Positions 1-11,878 of a DNA stretch of 64,000 nt are shown here, piece after piece. This DNA comes from Laguncularia racemosa (Eukaryota > Streptophyta > Magnoliopsida > Myrtales > Combretaceae): the NCBI GenBank assembly GCA_037954665.1, contig JBBMOL010000021.1:1364001-1428000 (forward strand), written 5' to 3'. The position numbers and the translations under genes are program-made. Each line of letters begins with the position of its first letter. Positions within the stretch are counted from its first letter, which is position 1. A model generated the notes under the pieces. The model saw only the letters and a program-made list of their open reading frames with translations, ran no database searches and was not told where the DNA came from.

Positions 1-1855
1 AAATTACAAGTTCAGCCTCTAATTTAGTCAAAATTACCCTTATTATACAAGTAATCAAACTAAATTACAATATCAAAAGTAATCATCGGTGTTATCAATT
101 TTAAGCTCTAGGAATCACTACAAATCAAACTTATCAAAATATTTAACCAAAAACAAATCATTCCAATTATTCATAGAAATTGGCAATTTAATAAAAATAA
201 ATTTAATGATTACTAAATGTAAAATTTATATAATTTTTTTCATATAAATTAATATAAGCTATTAGAAGTTCATAAACCAAGGGTTAGCTCGAGACTATCA
301 TTTACTATTACAAAAAATAGAATTAAATTTCCATTTGATCAAAGAAATTTCTTAAGCACGTAATATAATTCATAGTGATTTCATGAAAAAAAGGAAAAAA
401 AAAAGTACTTCAATAAACTACATGTAGAATAACTACAAAAGAAATTTTCGAATAATTAATTTCATAGATATAATATTTATAGGAAATTGTGCAATTTACA
501 AGTGGAAATAGGGTGCTTTGACCATCAACAACTAGTGGGCCCTTATTGGTAATGCTCTAGTGGGGATGCTCTATCAGTGATCCATCATCCTCAAAAGTAG
601 CTCATGGTTTGCTACTCCAACCTTACACAACTAAAATTTCAAATATTTTTCCTAACATATTCATATTTTGATTTTGATTTTGCCTTGCATTCTTTAGGAA
701 AAATTCTAATTGCTTCTTGAAGTTTTCCTACTATAGTTGATGTTTCAAAGAGAAGAGAGAGTTGTAGTAGTGGAAAGTTGGAGAGAAAATCAAGTTTTGG
801 ACAAGTTATTTTTAATTCTTAGTGTTTATCAACTTTTTAATTTGAGTACTCGACGCTTTTTTCTTTTATTTAAGTCCTTAACATTTAGAAAAACTTACCA
901 AAACAGAACTTCTATTAAAACCGTTAAATTTTTTATCTATCTCGACGCTTTTTTCTTTTATTTAAGTCCTTAACATTTAGAAAAACTTACCAAAACAGAA
1001 CTTCTATTAAAACCGTTAAATTTTTTATCTATCTTGAGTATGTATAAACTTCTTATTAGCCTTGGAATAGCTAATTTAAGTGATTAAGGTTTGCAAAAAA
1101 AATTTTAACCCCTTTTTTCCCACTTTTAATTATTTTTTATTTATTATTTATTCTATTATATTATATGATTAAATATATTTAACTTTATTTTTTATTATAT
1201 TATGTGATTAAATATATTTAATATTATCATTTTATTAAATTAATTATATTTGGACTAATTTGAAGTTAACACATATTATGGATAGATGAAAAATATTAAC
1301 AAATTTGATAAAAAATTTATTTTTATAAGGTTTTAAAAATATTGAAGACTTCAATGAAAGGAAAAAAAAATGGTTTAAAACTTAAATAAAATTTTAAGTA
1401 AACATTAAAGATTAAATGAATACTTTTTCCCATTTATCATACTCCTAAAATATATTTTCATCTATAAATATTGATTTTATAAGGTAATTAGACTATCTCG
1501 AGAGTTTCATTATATCCCGAAACTCAAAATTCAAGTTTCCAATAAATAACAAACCATCACCTTTATTTCATATTCTTAATTAAATTAAACCATTTATATT
1601 CTTTATTTTGTAAAATAAACTTTACAAGATCACTTTATCTTTTTTTTTTTTACTATATCATAAAGTTTGGAATAAATCAAAACTCGAAGGCGTGGGGCAT
1701 CCCAAGATTTATCTTACATTGATTATAGCAAGTTTCTAATCAACAAAAGAGAAGAAGCGAGGGAGAGAGAAACAATAGTAGCACCTTTAGGGTTTAGAGA
1801 TGAAACCTAACTAAGAGAGAGAAAGAGAAGGATTAGTGTTTGCTACACTCTTAAT
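1..1855. other. AT-rich intergenic DNA, no gene seen
   Basis: This stretch is strongly AT-rich with homopolymer runs. Its short open frames have low-complexity translations that resemble no protein family I know. Apart from a 92-base tandem duplication it shows no recognisable structure. It flanks the decayed Mutator-like transposase that begins at about 1856 on the minus strand. Confidence 0.6.
849..1032. repeat. 92-base direct tandem duplication
   Basis: Bases 849-940 and 941-1032 are essentially identical head-to-tail copies. Each starts CTCGACGCTTTTTTC and ends TTTTTTATCTAT. The near-perfect match means the duplication is recent compared with the surrounding decayed transposons. A short open frame here simply reads through the repeat and is not a gene. 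Confidence 0.9.
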
Positions 1856-2929
1856 TTAAGAAAGGAGATAAAGAAGGCTATCATTTTGAAACATTTCTCC
1901 TAAGGCTTCTCGTGTTTTCAACTTTAGTGAGTATTTGGATGTCATACCGAAAGTCAAGTGGGATTTAACTAGCCTTATCAACATAGAGCTCGAAAGAATG
2001 CTTGTATACATGCTACCCTTGCTCTCATATTTACCAGCAACCAATATTAGCAGGATAATTTATATGCAATATTATCATTGCCATTACATGTGAGCATGGA
2101 ATTTTGTATATTTTCCTCTTTCGACAAGTGCATCTATGCGGCTTCAGTTTTACCATGTAGTTGTTATCCCTTCTTTCGCTATATACAAGAGGGCAAGGTG
2201 CACTTATGATCACAAATGCTTAATCCTGGTAGCTAAAAATTACAACATGGTGACAATTTACTACTTTCTACCACCTATCAAATTTCTTTGCTACAAAAGT
2301 AGTTAACACCTAAACATTGGCTAATGTTATAGATGCCTTAAACATTCGTTTATCGAACAAAAAAAAAAAAAAACCTTTGCAATTATACATTATCTTGTTG
2401 ACTAATCTAGCAACGAGCAAGTTCTTAACAACACACTATTATAACTCCATGCAATATTCATTGTCCTATACCTAAATCAAACTCCCCATTGTAAGCTAAG
2501 GTCCACTATTGCAAGTATAGCCATCTAAAGTAATTAATCGTCTCCCTACTTATCTACAAAATCATTTCATAATACTCTTGAAACTTGTTAAGTTACACTT
2601 GAGAGCCTTTTACATTGAATGCTCTTAGTCCATTTGTCAAAGTTTCTTATAACATGGTAGATGCACCAACACCATGGCTAACCTTTTAGCTATGTTGCAT
2701 TCTAACCCCCTATTAGGGCCTTATTACCACTGATAGAGCCATTTTATACTCAATCTTTATAGTATAAATTGTGTTAAATTATTATTGATTTTATAGAAAT
2801 CATAAGGAAATGGTACTTTAATTCTATCATCGTGATAAATCAGGTTAAATGGAGTCAAGGATGCTAATTCAAGTATTTTAGAGAAGTCATCTACAACTTG
2901 GATCAAGACAAGAAATTACACCACCGGAG

Positions 2930-3335
2930 GAAGCACGGTTTGAGGCACGGCCAAGGTTCAAACCGTGTTACACACTGGACAAGAAGGCGAAAACGAGGTC
3001 TTTGAACAGAGAGAGACACAGCTTAAGGCACGGCCGTGGTGGAACCCGTGGGATAAACCGTGCTTGAAGCCGTGGTGGAAGATAGATGTGCCAAGGAGAA
3101 GAAAGTGTGGAACATCAACCAGATGAAGACACGGCTTGAAATCTAGCCGTGGGTGTAACCGTGCTACACACTGGACACGGATGAAGACTTGAAGATTATG
3201 CACAGACGAAGGCACGGCTTGAAATCTGGCCGTGTTTGTAACTGTGGTTCACACTGGGCGCGGTTGAAGACTTGAAGAATATGCACAGAGGATGGCACGG
3301 CTTAACCCACGGCCGTGTGGTGGGGCGTGCCAGGC
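2930..3335 (+). repeat. 83-base tandem repeats with CACGG...CCGTG arms inside S1
   Basis: Units starting CACGGCTTGAAATC lie at 3130 and 3213, and a partial third starts at 3296, giving an exact period of 83. Looser relatives extend upstream to about 2930. Each unit carries an inverted pair, CACGG and CCGTG, so single strands could fold into small hairpins. They sit upstream of the TATA box at 3427, in the U3 promoter part of the LTR, where tandem repeats often act as enhancers. That role is inferred. Confidence 0.8.
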
Positions 3336-3426
3336 AGACGTATCTTCACTTCTCGAAATCTACTTGAAAAAGGAAAGATATTTTCGTATCTTGCTAGCAA
3401 AAGATCACATGCTATCCATCTAATAG

Positions 3427-3434
3427 TATAAATA
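3427..3434 (+). promoter_or_regulatory. TATA box of solo LTR S1
   Basis: A TATAAATA motif lies just downstream of the GC-rich tandem repeats. This is the position expected for the retroelement RNA polymerase II promoter between U3 and R. It supports plus orientation. Whether it is still active cannot be told from sequence. Confidence 0.55.
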
Positions 3435-5287
3435 GAGCCAACCCTAGAGGGTTAGGACAACTTTTGAATCTTTGGATCTTGAAGAACCTTGGATCATCTT
3501 GGAGGCAGAGCAAGCAACCGGGTTCATTATGTTTTTACTTTTTATTTTCGTTTTATTGATGAACATGTGTAGCTAAGCTACTTTTCTAGCCAAAGGGTCA
3601 TAGATGTTTAATTCTCCACGAATTGTGAGGTCTAATTGACTTGTATTTATTCTATTCTTTGCTTTCGGGTATTCATATATCTTCTGATCGTTTTGTCATT
3701 ATTATTTTGTTGATTGGTATTAATAGAGCTCTTCTACTCAATTAGCAAGTTAATATATTGTCAACTAGCACGTCAAATCCGTAATTGTTTGATTGTTCTA
3801 GTCTTAGTGATGCAATAACATGTTTGGTTATAAAAGAGATGATCGAATTCATGTTATGGAGGTGTGTGATCATGTTTAAATAGGTTATCTTATAATCTAC
3901 TGGCATGAATTGGTAGTCTCTCTAGATCTTAATGCTATTGATAGATTAAATCCTAAGCGCTTGTCTGAGGGTTGTTTAATCAATAAGAGAAATAATTCAA
4001 AGCGCTTGTCCGAGGTTATCGAGGAAGTAAGGAGAGATAGGTTGTTAGAGCTTGTTAATAACCATAACCAATTTATCTAGAACAAGAATAGATAACATTT
4101 GCATCGATGATCAATTCCTAGAATTAAACCATCTTGATTCCTTTGGCTAGGCTTTTACCAATATCTGATTTTCTTACCTTGTTTTACTTTATTTGATTCA
4201 CAAACAAACCCCCCCCCCCCCCCCCCATTTTCCTTTTTCTTATTGTTCTCTTTGAATAGAAATATCTTTACCAATCCCTGTGGATTCGACCCTACTCACC
4301 ACTATATGCAAATCATATAATTGTCTAGGAGTAGGTTTTATTTTTGTTGGATTCAGCACCCCATCAACCACCATGATGATCAGAGATTAAAAGAATAGGC
4401 TTCGTGTGATTCCTTCCATATGCCATATACTTATTCAACGACCTTCCGCTTTCCCCCCCAAACTCTCTCTTTTTACTAGTGTACCAAATTGTTTATAAAT
4501 AGTTGCTTGGAATTCTTTTATCTCAACACTCAAGGAATTTTGTATCTCCATTATAATACATCTTAACATAGTGGTTGATTCTAATGAAGTTGATCTCGAT
4601 TTATAATAGCATTCACACATGTTTGTGAGCCCTCAAACTTAATGATCTAAAAATATCTAACATGCTTCTTTAGAGATGCACGATTTCTACACTTGCCACC
4701 TTTATCCCTATTAGCACATCTTACAAACCAAACTTCCTTCTCTAACTCAATGACAACATAGTTATAGTGGTTCAACATATGATGCATTTTCACTACATTT
4801 ATCAATTGTTTTTTTCCCCCTCAAACAGCATACCCACCTTAAATTCATCATTAAAGCTCTAATTGCCATCATGCATGAACCAATCCTCCTCAAATGATAC
4901 GTGTCTACTACCTATACTTAGTATAAAGAATGACACAAGTTCTAAACTCCCAACAACATATACATCTATCGAAGACCTCCTATGCTAATCACTCTTCCTT
5001 TATGATCCATGTAGCTCATGGAGTGGATGTAGCCAACCTTGACTTTCCTTACCATCATCATCATAAGTCTCATTATCATAATACTTAGATGGATCTTCAA
5101 GAGAAACTTTAGCCTCACCATCTATCCCCTTATTGACTTTGATTAGACAAAAAATATTTGCTTTAGGCTTGCTACAACTGCTAATTACTTCTTGAGTCAT
5201 AAGCATAGGTTGTGAATCATGCATATGGGATTCCACTAGTTCGGCATAATTAGGCTCATGTCTTAAATCATCCTTAAGTGTAGGCAA

Positions 5288-7069
5288 CTCAATTTCATGT
5301 ATTTACACAAATAGTTACACTAAAGCACCAATGCCACTTCATCTTTTTGATGACATCAACATCTATCAAACATCATAATTATCATTCGCAAAAACTGCAA
5401 AAAAAAAAAAAAAAAAAAACATATTGCCAAGTAGCTTATACAAGGGGACACCTTTGGATCAATTCAACTCATGGTCATCTTATTAATTCTAAGACACCTA
5501 CATATGGTACCTAACAACTATTCATACCTTACATTTTTAGGAACCCAACCACTGTCGCTAAGTGCATATTATCATAAAATAGTCAATCATTTCTTTTCAC
5601 AATATTTCGATTAGCATAACAAATCACTGTAACCTTAGATATATTAACCTGTCAATACTCAACATTTTGCTAAACACAATTTATAGTTACCCCACAATAC
5701 CAAAATAATTATAAGCCAGTTCATGTGACATTCATGTCCTATATGTATTAGTACTTACGTGATCTTTTTCCTCTTGCATCTAAACATACGCAAACTACTA
5801 TATGAAAATGCATCAAAGCAATTTGGTTAACTTCATGAATAAAGTGCACTCAATGATATTAGTATGGGAAATGTTGAGTGGTAATAATGCATAGTAGTGG
5901 TATAGACATGCAAGTTCTGAAATTGATGTAAAACTTTACAAATTGCTTCGTGTTTTTTAGTTTCTGTATAGTGCTGATATTGCCAATATCATATTTGTTA
6001 ATAAGTACCAACTATCAATGCTTCTTTACTCTTAGTAGCACCACGCTTCATATAAAGCGAAAGAATAAATATAACTTCATTTCTCGTGCAATAAATTTAC
6101 CCATTGTTCTTTGAACCATAGCATACAAGCATAATATAATCGCATTCCCTTATCCATATCATGGGATGTACTAAGACATAGTAACTACCTAGTTTAATAG
6201 CAAAAAAAAAAAGATGAGAAATTAAGCAAATACAAGCAAAACATTGAATGAAAAAAAAAATCACGAATTATGCCCTAAAAAAATTAAATAAATAAGGACG
6301 CATGAGCATATAGTTGCAAGAAAATAAAAATATGTAGCACAACTACAATGCACCATCGTACAAACACAAAACTGCTAACAACTACTATTAAAAATAGTAA
6401 AACGGTGAAATTAAAATAAATTTGTATGATAAAGGAAGCTAAATCAATAAATGCACAGTTAGAAGTAGGACTTGGGTTGTGATTAGGCTAGAAGACAGAA
6501 AATCACTCAATCGAGACCAAGGAAATTAGGATTTCTAGTTTTATAGAGAGAGCGAGAAAGTGAGGAAGAAGAGGCCTAGCAGCTGTTTTAACCCCAATGA
6601 TATCAAGTGTTGAAGACCCCAGGCCCAAGCTCAAACATAGAATTTTAGAGCAATTTGAAACACAAGATTTTAAGTACTGCTTTCTAGAAATTAGTTCTAC
6701 GACTATATTTTTTGAATATTTTCTAGAAATAAAAAAAAAAACATTTCTTTTTTCTTTCTTCTCTTCTTATCCATGAGCAAATATTTTCTAGAATATCTTA
6801 AGTCAGGCATTACTAACTCCTAAGCTTGAATGTACAGACACATTCATGGCACGATAGATAAACTTTTTTTTAAAAAAAAAATGCTCGTTTACTATTCATA
6901 AAGCCGGCCTCCGAACATCATCATTGCAAGCATAGACACCCACTTCGTTAATGGAATATGACCAAAACAATCAACATCCTCATTAAAGAAAAGCCTTCCA
7001 TTTTCTTTCAAACCTCCGTGGAGTCCAAGCTTTTAGTCCAACATTTTGGCAAGAAAAACCAACATCACC
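5288..7069. other. Non-coding DNA upstream of the citrate-binding-like gene
   Basis: No coding segment is recognisable here. The sequence is AT-rich, with a poly-A run at about 5400-5420 and several short A runs. The left part may be the 5' flank or first intron of the dead Mutator-like element. The right part, from about 6600, should hold the promoter of the gene at 7070. I saw no canonical TATAAA box close to that start. Confidence 0.5.
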
Positions 7070-7360
7070 ATGGCAACAAAAGCTTATCCTCTGCTAATGT
7101 GGACTCCTTTGCTTCTAGGCTTGGCGTATGTCGGATTGTTCTCTAGGTTTGCCAGTGCATGGGGACTCAAGGATCCAACCCGAGGCTTTGCAGCAGTACC
7201 ATTGAACCAGTCAAATTTGGTGGTGCAATGGCCCTACGATTTGCCATTAAGTGACCGATATCGCTACCTTCATGGAATCCACAAGCTGTGGGTCTTCTCG
7301 ACCGATAAACCTCACACCCCTACAAGCAAGACCAGGCCTCGCACTGAAATTCGCATCAAG
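7070..7360 (+). CDS. Citrate-binding protein-like (alginate lyase 2 fold), exon 1
   Basis: This exon encodes 97 residues. The start at 7070 has a good plant context (ACCATGGC) and opens an N-terminal hydrophobic segment (residues 9-25, then an Ala-Ser-Ala site near 30), typical of a secreted protein. The mature part has DPTRGF, PYDLP, RYRYLHGIHKLWVFSTDKP and the RTEIRIK end, which is the N-terminal half of plant citrate-binding proteins such as the Hevea one. The exon ends in phase 0 at a consensus donor, AAG|GTAAGT. Joined to the exon at 8911 it would give about 224 residues, close to the family's usual 220-235. The second first exon at 7944 would then lie inside the intron. The ligand and function are inferred from the family only. 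Confidence 0.8.
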
Positions 7361-7943
7361 GTAAGTACATTACTCGATTTGAGAACATATAATCATATAT
7401 ACATTCTTGTATCTGAAATAATTTGCATGATAAAAAATCCAATACATACGCTGAATTTCAAGTCCATTTGAGGTCTAACAAGATATTATGTGCGAAATAT
7501 ACTCTTATAGTTTTCACCATGTTGAAATTTCAAACAATTGCCAATTAATTTCTTGTTCTCTTGTAGTTTCCCTTTTCGAATATGTCAAATTCGAAGTTAA
7601 TTTACCATTAGTTACAGTTGTTGGCACTTTGCACCCAATTCTAAATTGGAAAATCATACTTGAAAAAAATTGTAACATAATTGACAACGCAAGGATAATA
7701 GTCTTCCAAGCAGATAATTCCAAATAGCAAATACAACGAGTTTACATAGCTAATATAAGAATTACATTGCCAATTAAGGGGTAAAAAAGGCCATGTCAAC
7801 GTCATAATTTGTTAATAATTACTTGTTAAGAAGAAAAGCAATAATCAATTGATGAACTCGATCCTATAAGTTGGAAGAAGAGAAGACATAACTTATCACT
7901 CGAAGGTGAATTTCCAAGTCGTACTTTAGGTCGAAGAGTGAGT

Positions 7944-8207
7944 ATGAGCGTGAATTCCTCCCTCTCGTTTGTATGCCTATGCCTATTATTCATATTTTTA
8001 GCAAGCGGATGGCCAGTGGATCCAACACACGGTTTTGTTGACCTTTCAATAAACGAGACCTACTTCCACGTCCAAAAGCCCTATGATTTGCCCGTGAGTC
8101 CGCGTTACAGCTTCATTAATGAGATCCACAAGCTGTGGGTTTACTCCACGGACAATCCTCTATCCAAAGGCAGTCCCACAAACCCTCAAACCGTGATTAT
8201 CATTAAA
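7944..8207 (+). pseudogene. Second copy of exon 1 of the citrate-binding-like gene, donor site lost
   Basis: It encodes 88 residues parallel to the exon at 7070: a signal peptide, then DPTHGF, PYDLPVSPRY, INEIHKLWVYSTDNP and an IIIK end. The reading frame is open, but at the conserved exon end the GT donor is replaced (AAA|TTAAAA). The next GT, after AAAT, would put the downstream exon out of frame. The conserved TEIRI stretch also reads TVIII. It is therefore probably a decayed or alternative first exon of a tandem duplication that never gained, or has lost, its own second exon. It could still be used if a non-canonical donor works. Confidence 0.7.
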
Positions 8208-8910
8208 TTAAAATGTTTTTCCCTCTTTTTTTTTTATTTTTCCTCCCTTATCTCTTGTTTAATCACGGATTATTCTTCAAGATACACGCACGGTTGAAGA
8301 GTTGTGCTTCGAATTTTCCAAGTTTTGTTGATCAATCTGTTGTTAAGTTGCACAATTTCAACTTTTTGACAAAAATTATTTGGAAATTCAGATAGATTTA
8401 GACTTTTACACTCCTGAACGATCCGTATAAAACTATAGACTAACCAAATATAATTTGTTGACACCAAAAGATATCATTTAGAAGAATTAATCTAATTGAA
8501 ATTCGTTTATACCATGTACTTTGCTTACCCATTTATGATTAATTTACTATTACTATTACTTCTACGAGTAAAATTTGACTATTTAGCAATTTCTAGCATA
8601 ATTTTCAATACTTAAATATTAATATAAGTTGATAGGTAAAAAATAGTATCCGTAAATAACTCATATGAGCAACATAAGAGCTCTAGAAACTTATTTACTG
8701 TTTTTTATATCAATTTATCTCTAAACACATAACAAAGTATTAGCATACCATACCCATGAGCCAATTTGGTCCAAGTTATCCTAGTAGGAAACCTAAAGAT
8801 AAGATTCATGTTGCATATGGTTTTCAAATGCAAAATGCTTTGCTCTTGTAATATTCATTGATTTTTCAATTTGACATTTGTTTCCTTAGATTTTACTTTC
8901 AAATTTTCAG

Positions 8911-9294
8911 GGTTATGACTACTCTTCTGGGGTTTGGCAATTCGAAGGATATGGTTACGTGCCTTATAATACATCCGGAGTGTGCATCATGCAAGTATTT
9001 GGTGCTATCACACATGCCACAACCCTTATGTTATGGGTTTATAATGGCTCACTATACTATTATAGGAGCACACTTTTGGTTCCTAACATCTACGATAGAT
9101 GGTTCCGCCTAAACGTAATCCATGATGTGGATACCTCTAAGCTAAAGGTCTATATTGATGGAGAGCTTAAGTTTGAGGCACCAGGTCATGGCGGAATTTC
9201 ACACTTTTTTAAGTTTGGAGTTTATGCACAAGATAATAGTTCCTATTACATGGAATCCCATTGGAAGAGAATCAAGGTTCTAAAACACATGTGA
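8911..9294 (+). CDS. Citrate-binding protein-like, exon 2
   Basis: This exon encodes the C-terminal 127 residues and a stop. A clean acceptor (AAATTTTCAG) precedes GYDYSSGVWQFEGYGYVP, and the exon runs through VMQVFGA-type, NIYDRWFRLNVIHDVDTSKL, VYIDGELKFE and FKFGVYAQDNSS to WKRIKVLKHM. These are hallmark blocks of plant citrate-binding proteins in the alginate lyase 2 superfamily. It begins in phase 0, matching the donor at 7360. It has no stops or frameshifts, unlike its copy at 14660. An AATAAA signal lies shortly after the stop, at about 9307. Which first exon (7070 or 7944) is used needs transcript data. The intact donor at 7360 favours the first. Confidence 0.85.
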   Translation, partial: GYDYSSGVWQFEGYGYVPYNTSGVCIMQVFGAITHATTLMLWVYNGSLYYYRSTLLVPNIYDRWFRLNVIHDVDTSKLKVYIDGELKFEAPGHGGISHFFKFGVYAQDNSSYYMESHWKRIKVLKHM

Positions 9295-9428
9295 TTGACC
9301 CTTTCTCTAAATAAATCCAAAGCTATTTAGTATACTAACTCTAGATGTAGCTTTAATATTTGCCTATATATTTCAAAGTATGATCAAGTAATGTATTGCC
9401 TTACAGTTCAATGGTTGCTTTGATGTCT

Positions 9429-9640
9429 CTACTATTAAGCGCATGAATGGTCTCTAGACCAAAGTAAGTCAAATTGCCCAATTTGGGGAGCATTTGTGGC
9501 ACTTTTTATCTTTTTGCTATGAAAAAGATGCCACGTCTACTATTAAGCACATGAATGGCCCCTAGGCTAGAGTAAGTCAAATTGCCTAATCTGAGGAGTA
9601 TTTGTGTCACATGAAAAAGATGCCACTAGTTGTAGCTGGA
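9429..9640 (+). repeat. 108-base tandem duplication downstream of the gene
   Basis: Two units begin CTACTATTAAGC at 9429 and 9537, a period of 108. The second unit is shortened by an internal deletion. The same pair occurs in the duplicated segment at about 15178-15390, where the second unit is fuller. The tandem duplication therefore came before the segmental duplication, and the internal loss happened in copy 1 afterwards. Confidence 0.75.
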
Positions 9641-11865
9641 CTAGAGCATATACTCTACGGATTTGCACACAAGACGTCACTTTTACTAATCCAAAATATA
9701 TCATATTAAAGCATGTCAACTATAAATTTGACCCTCTTTGCCTTCCATCTTTTAGTTCATTTTGTATATATATATGAATAAGGAGAACTACACGCGATTC
9801 AATTTTCAAAGTATATATGGATTTAAATATATTATGTGCTAATAATTAATGTAAAATTACACTCAGGAAAAGGTGCAATTACCTACATCTACCCATTTCT
9901 CCTTCAAAAAATGGTAATAATAAGCCATCACACGCCATGAGAACCATTGATTGTTTAAAGATTTTATAAATAAAATATTTATGTAACATGAGACTTGTAT
10001 TGGGAACAATATAATTTGAAAATAGATATTATATAAATAATTATTACTATGATTATGGATTCTATGGTTGGGTCTGAGGGAGTAGAAGTTCCAAAATATA
10101 ACTATGACCAATTTTTATGCCGTCCAACTATAGACTCTTCACTTTAATGACCTGATATTTCTATCAAATCATTATTTTGTGCTGTTTTGTTATGCTTATT
10201 GCTACAAAAATATGTTAATATGAGCATGATGTGGTAAGAGACTTCATGTATGTATGAACTTTAATCATTCATAAATAGATGTAGCCATTGTTCATATAGA
10301 ATTTCATAAATGCCCGAAATTTATAATAAAGTTTAACAAACTAATTAAAGTATGTCTAGATGGCAATAAAGTGAATTGTTATACGAGGAGATTTTTATAT
10401 TTATCATGAAATGTCATTTTGTCAAAGATATACCTAGAGGTGAGGATAAGCATTGTTGTTGAAGATTGCATGTAATGAGTTTGATATTAGACACAAGAAA
10501 GGACCTAACCCGATCCTAATTCGCCAATTTACTGGTCAAGGGACCATTGAACCGAGGCCAGTCCTTCTCCTTTATTTTTTTGGCTTTTTGCTCTTTTTTT
10601 TCCTTCTCCGTCTGTAATTTTTTTTCTACTTTTTTCCTTTGAATTTTTTTTTTCACGTGAAATTTTAATCCACCATTTTGGGACAATTTTTATTTGTGAG
10701 AGCAGTAACAATGAACTATTATCCAATTTTATCATGTACAAAAAAATAATGTTTGTTTTATTAATTAGTAGCAAATCCCGTACACCGTAGGAGGGGGGAG
10801 ATGCTCATCCCAAATTTCTATCTTACCTCTTATACATGATTCTTAAACCCTATGAGTAAATAACAAAAATAAATAAGAAAGTAATACTTCTTCACAAATT
10901 ATTTCTATCTTACTGCAAAAAAATAAATAACATAGATATCGGTCTACTTTACTACCTTAAATCTATAGGTAAGTGCACCTATCGATTCTATAATATAGTG
11001 GATAAAGATATCAAGTATAGATTCTATAGGAATTACGAGTACTAGTAATTGCTCTTTTTCTTATTATCTAATTGGCAAAATTAAGTGAATAATATTAATA
11101 ACAAATAAACTAAAGAAAGCAATAATCATTAAAAATATACTCAGATATTGAATCCTCCTAAAATTATTAATGTAATTAATCGATTACTATTCAAATTCTT
11201 TATTATATTTTTTTACTATAGGAATTTCTAAATTGAATTAATAGCTATCTCGAGTCATACTAATTTATAATTCCAAGTTGATTAATTGGAATCTATTCCT
11301 AATTAAAACTCCTAGAATAGCATTACATCCGATCTATGGATTCCACTATTATGTTTGACCCTAATCCAGAAGATTTACATTATCCTATCTCTAAGATTAC
11401 ATACAACTTCTTCTAATTATGCTAGATCTATTCTAGTATAAAATCTCTTGATCTTTATATAAGAAATCAAACTTCAACTGATATGTCAGAAATATTAAAT
11501 TGAAAGCAATAAAGAACATATAATTGAATCATAAGAATGATAAATAACATATTGAATAATAAATCAGAAAATTCTCAAATTCATTTTAGGATTCATCACC
11601 CCTAAGTATAAAGGAGAATTTAAGCTATAAATATATTGAATCTAAAAGCAATAATGTAAAAAGAATGCATAAATTAAAGCATTTAAATATAAAAATCTCT
11701 AATCCACTTTAATCTATCTTCTCTATCTAATCTTTTATTCTACTCATCTCTAAAACTAATCTATATTCTTTGTCTAATTCTGATCATCGTAACTCTGATC
11801 GTCTAAACTAATCTCCTCCTTAATCTGATCGTCATCTAACTGATCTCGGATTCTGCTCTTTCTCG

Positions 11866-11878
11866 TCTTTATATATGG
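11866..11878 (-). promoter_or_regulatory. TATA box in the gypsy remnant's LTR
   Basis: On the minus strand the motif reads ATATATAAAG, directly downstream of a GC-rich stretch containing CACGCCCGTG-like palindromic motifs (about 11880-12075). This is the usual U3 promoter arrangement of a plant LTR. The several overlapping open frames in this GC-rich stretch have no protein-like character. Confidence 0.4.

Larger units (their letters stand above)
2731..4366 (+). mobile_element. Solo LTR S1 (1636 bases) with ACCAC target duplication
   Basis: The segment begins TGATAG and ends CCATCA, so it has TG...CA ends with a short imperfect inverted repeat. It is flanked by the 5-base direct repeat ACCAC at 2726-2730 and 4367-4371. 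It has no coding domains, primer-binding site or second LTR, so it is best read as a solo LTR left by LTR-LTR recombination. A TATA box at 3427 and the CCCTGTGGATTCGACC stretch near the 3' end, common in plant gypsy LTRs, both place it in plus orientation. It interrupts the Mutator-like transposase, so it is younger than that gene's arrival. A run of 18 C lies at 4209-4226. Confidence 0.9.
1856..5287 (-). pseudogene. Mutator-like (MuDR family) transposase pseudogene, split by a solo LTR
   Basis: This is the remains of a MULE transposase, read from 5287 down to 1856. Around 4630-4860 the translation has the N-terminal Mutator DNA-binding signature: a hydrophobic start, then CANRDKGGKCRNRASLKK and an FEGSQTC end. 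It is followed by a decayed region resembling the usual GKQKAIE..YG.WEES stretch. After the inserted LTR, about 2480-2560 reads WTLAYNGEF, the conserved MULE segment before the C-terminus. Bases 2031-2213 encode a SWIM zinc finger with the CxCx(n)CxH pattern (CTCRKRKIYKIPCSH). The catalytic DDE core cannot be recognised with confidence, and stops and frameshifts are frequent. The element is dead. I could not define terminal inverted repeats. Confidence 0.8.
8431..10930 (+). repeat. Segmental duplication, copy 1
   Basis: This block covers the intron end, exon 2 and 1.6 kb of 3' flank. It is repeated in the same orientation in three pieces: 14180-15901, 36531-36966 and 62993-63540. The homology starts at AACTATAGAC (8431 and 14180). 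The pieces of the second copy are separated by two large retrotransposon insertions. Between 10452 and 10455 copy 1 is continuous where copy 2 has about 190 extra bases around element E. Confidence 0.85.

Noticed and set aside
2958..3215. His-rich open frame inside solo LTR S1, minus strand
   Set aside because: The His-rich look comes from the CACGG/CCGTG tandem repeats. There is no start context and no family resemblance.
4372..4440. Minus-strand reading with ILLISDHHGG, resembling the MULE catalytic block ISDRH.G
   Set aside because: The alternative frame in the same place continues the upstream N-terminal domain better (VYGIWKESHE). The catalytic-like match is probably chance, so I do not claim a DDE core.
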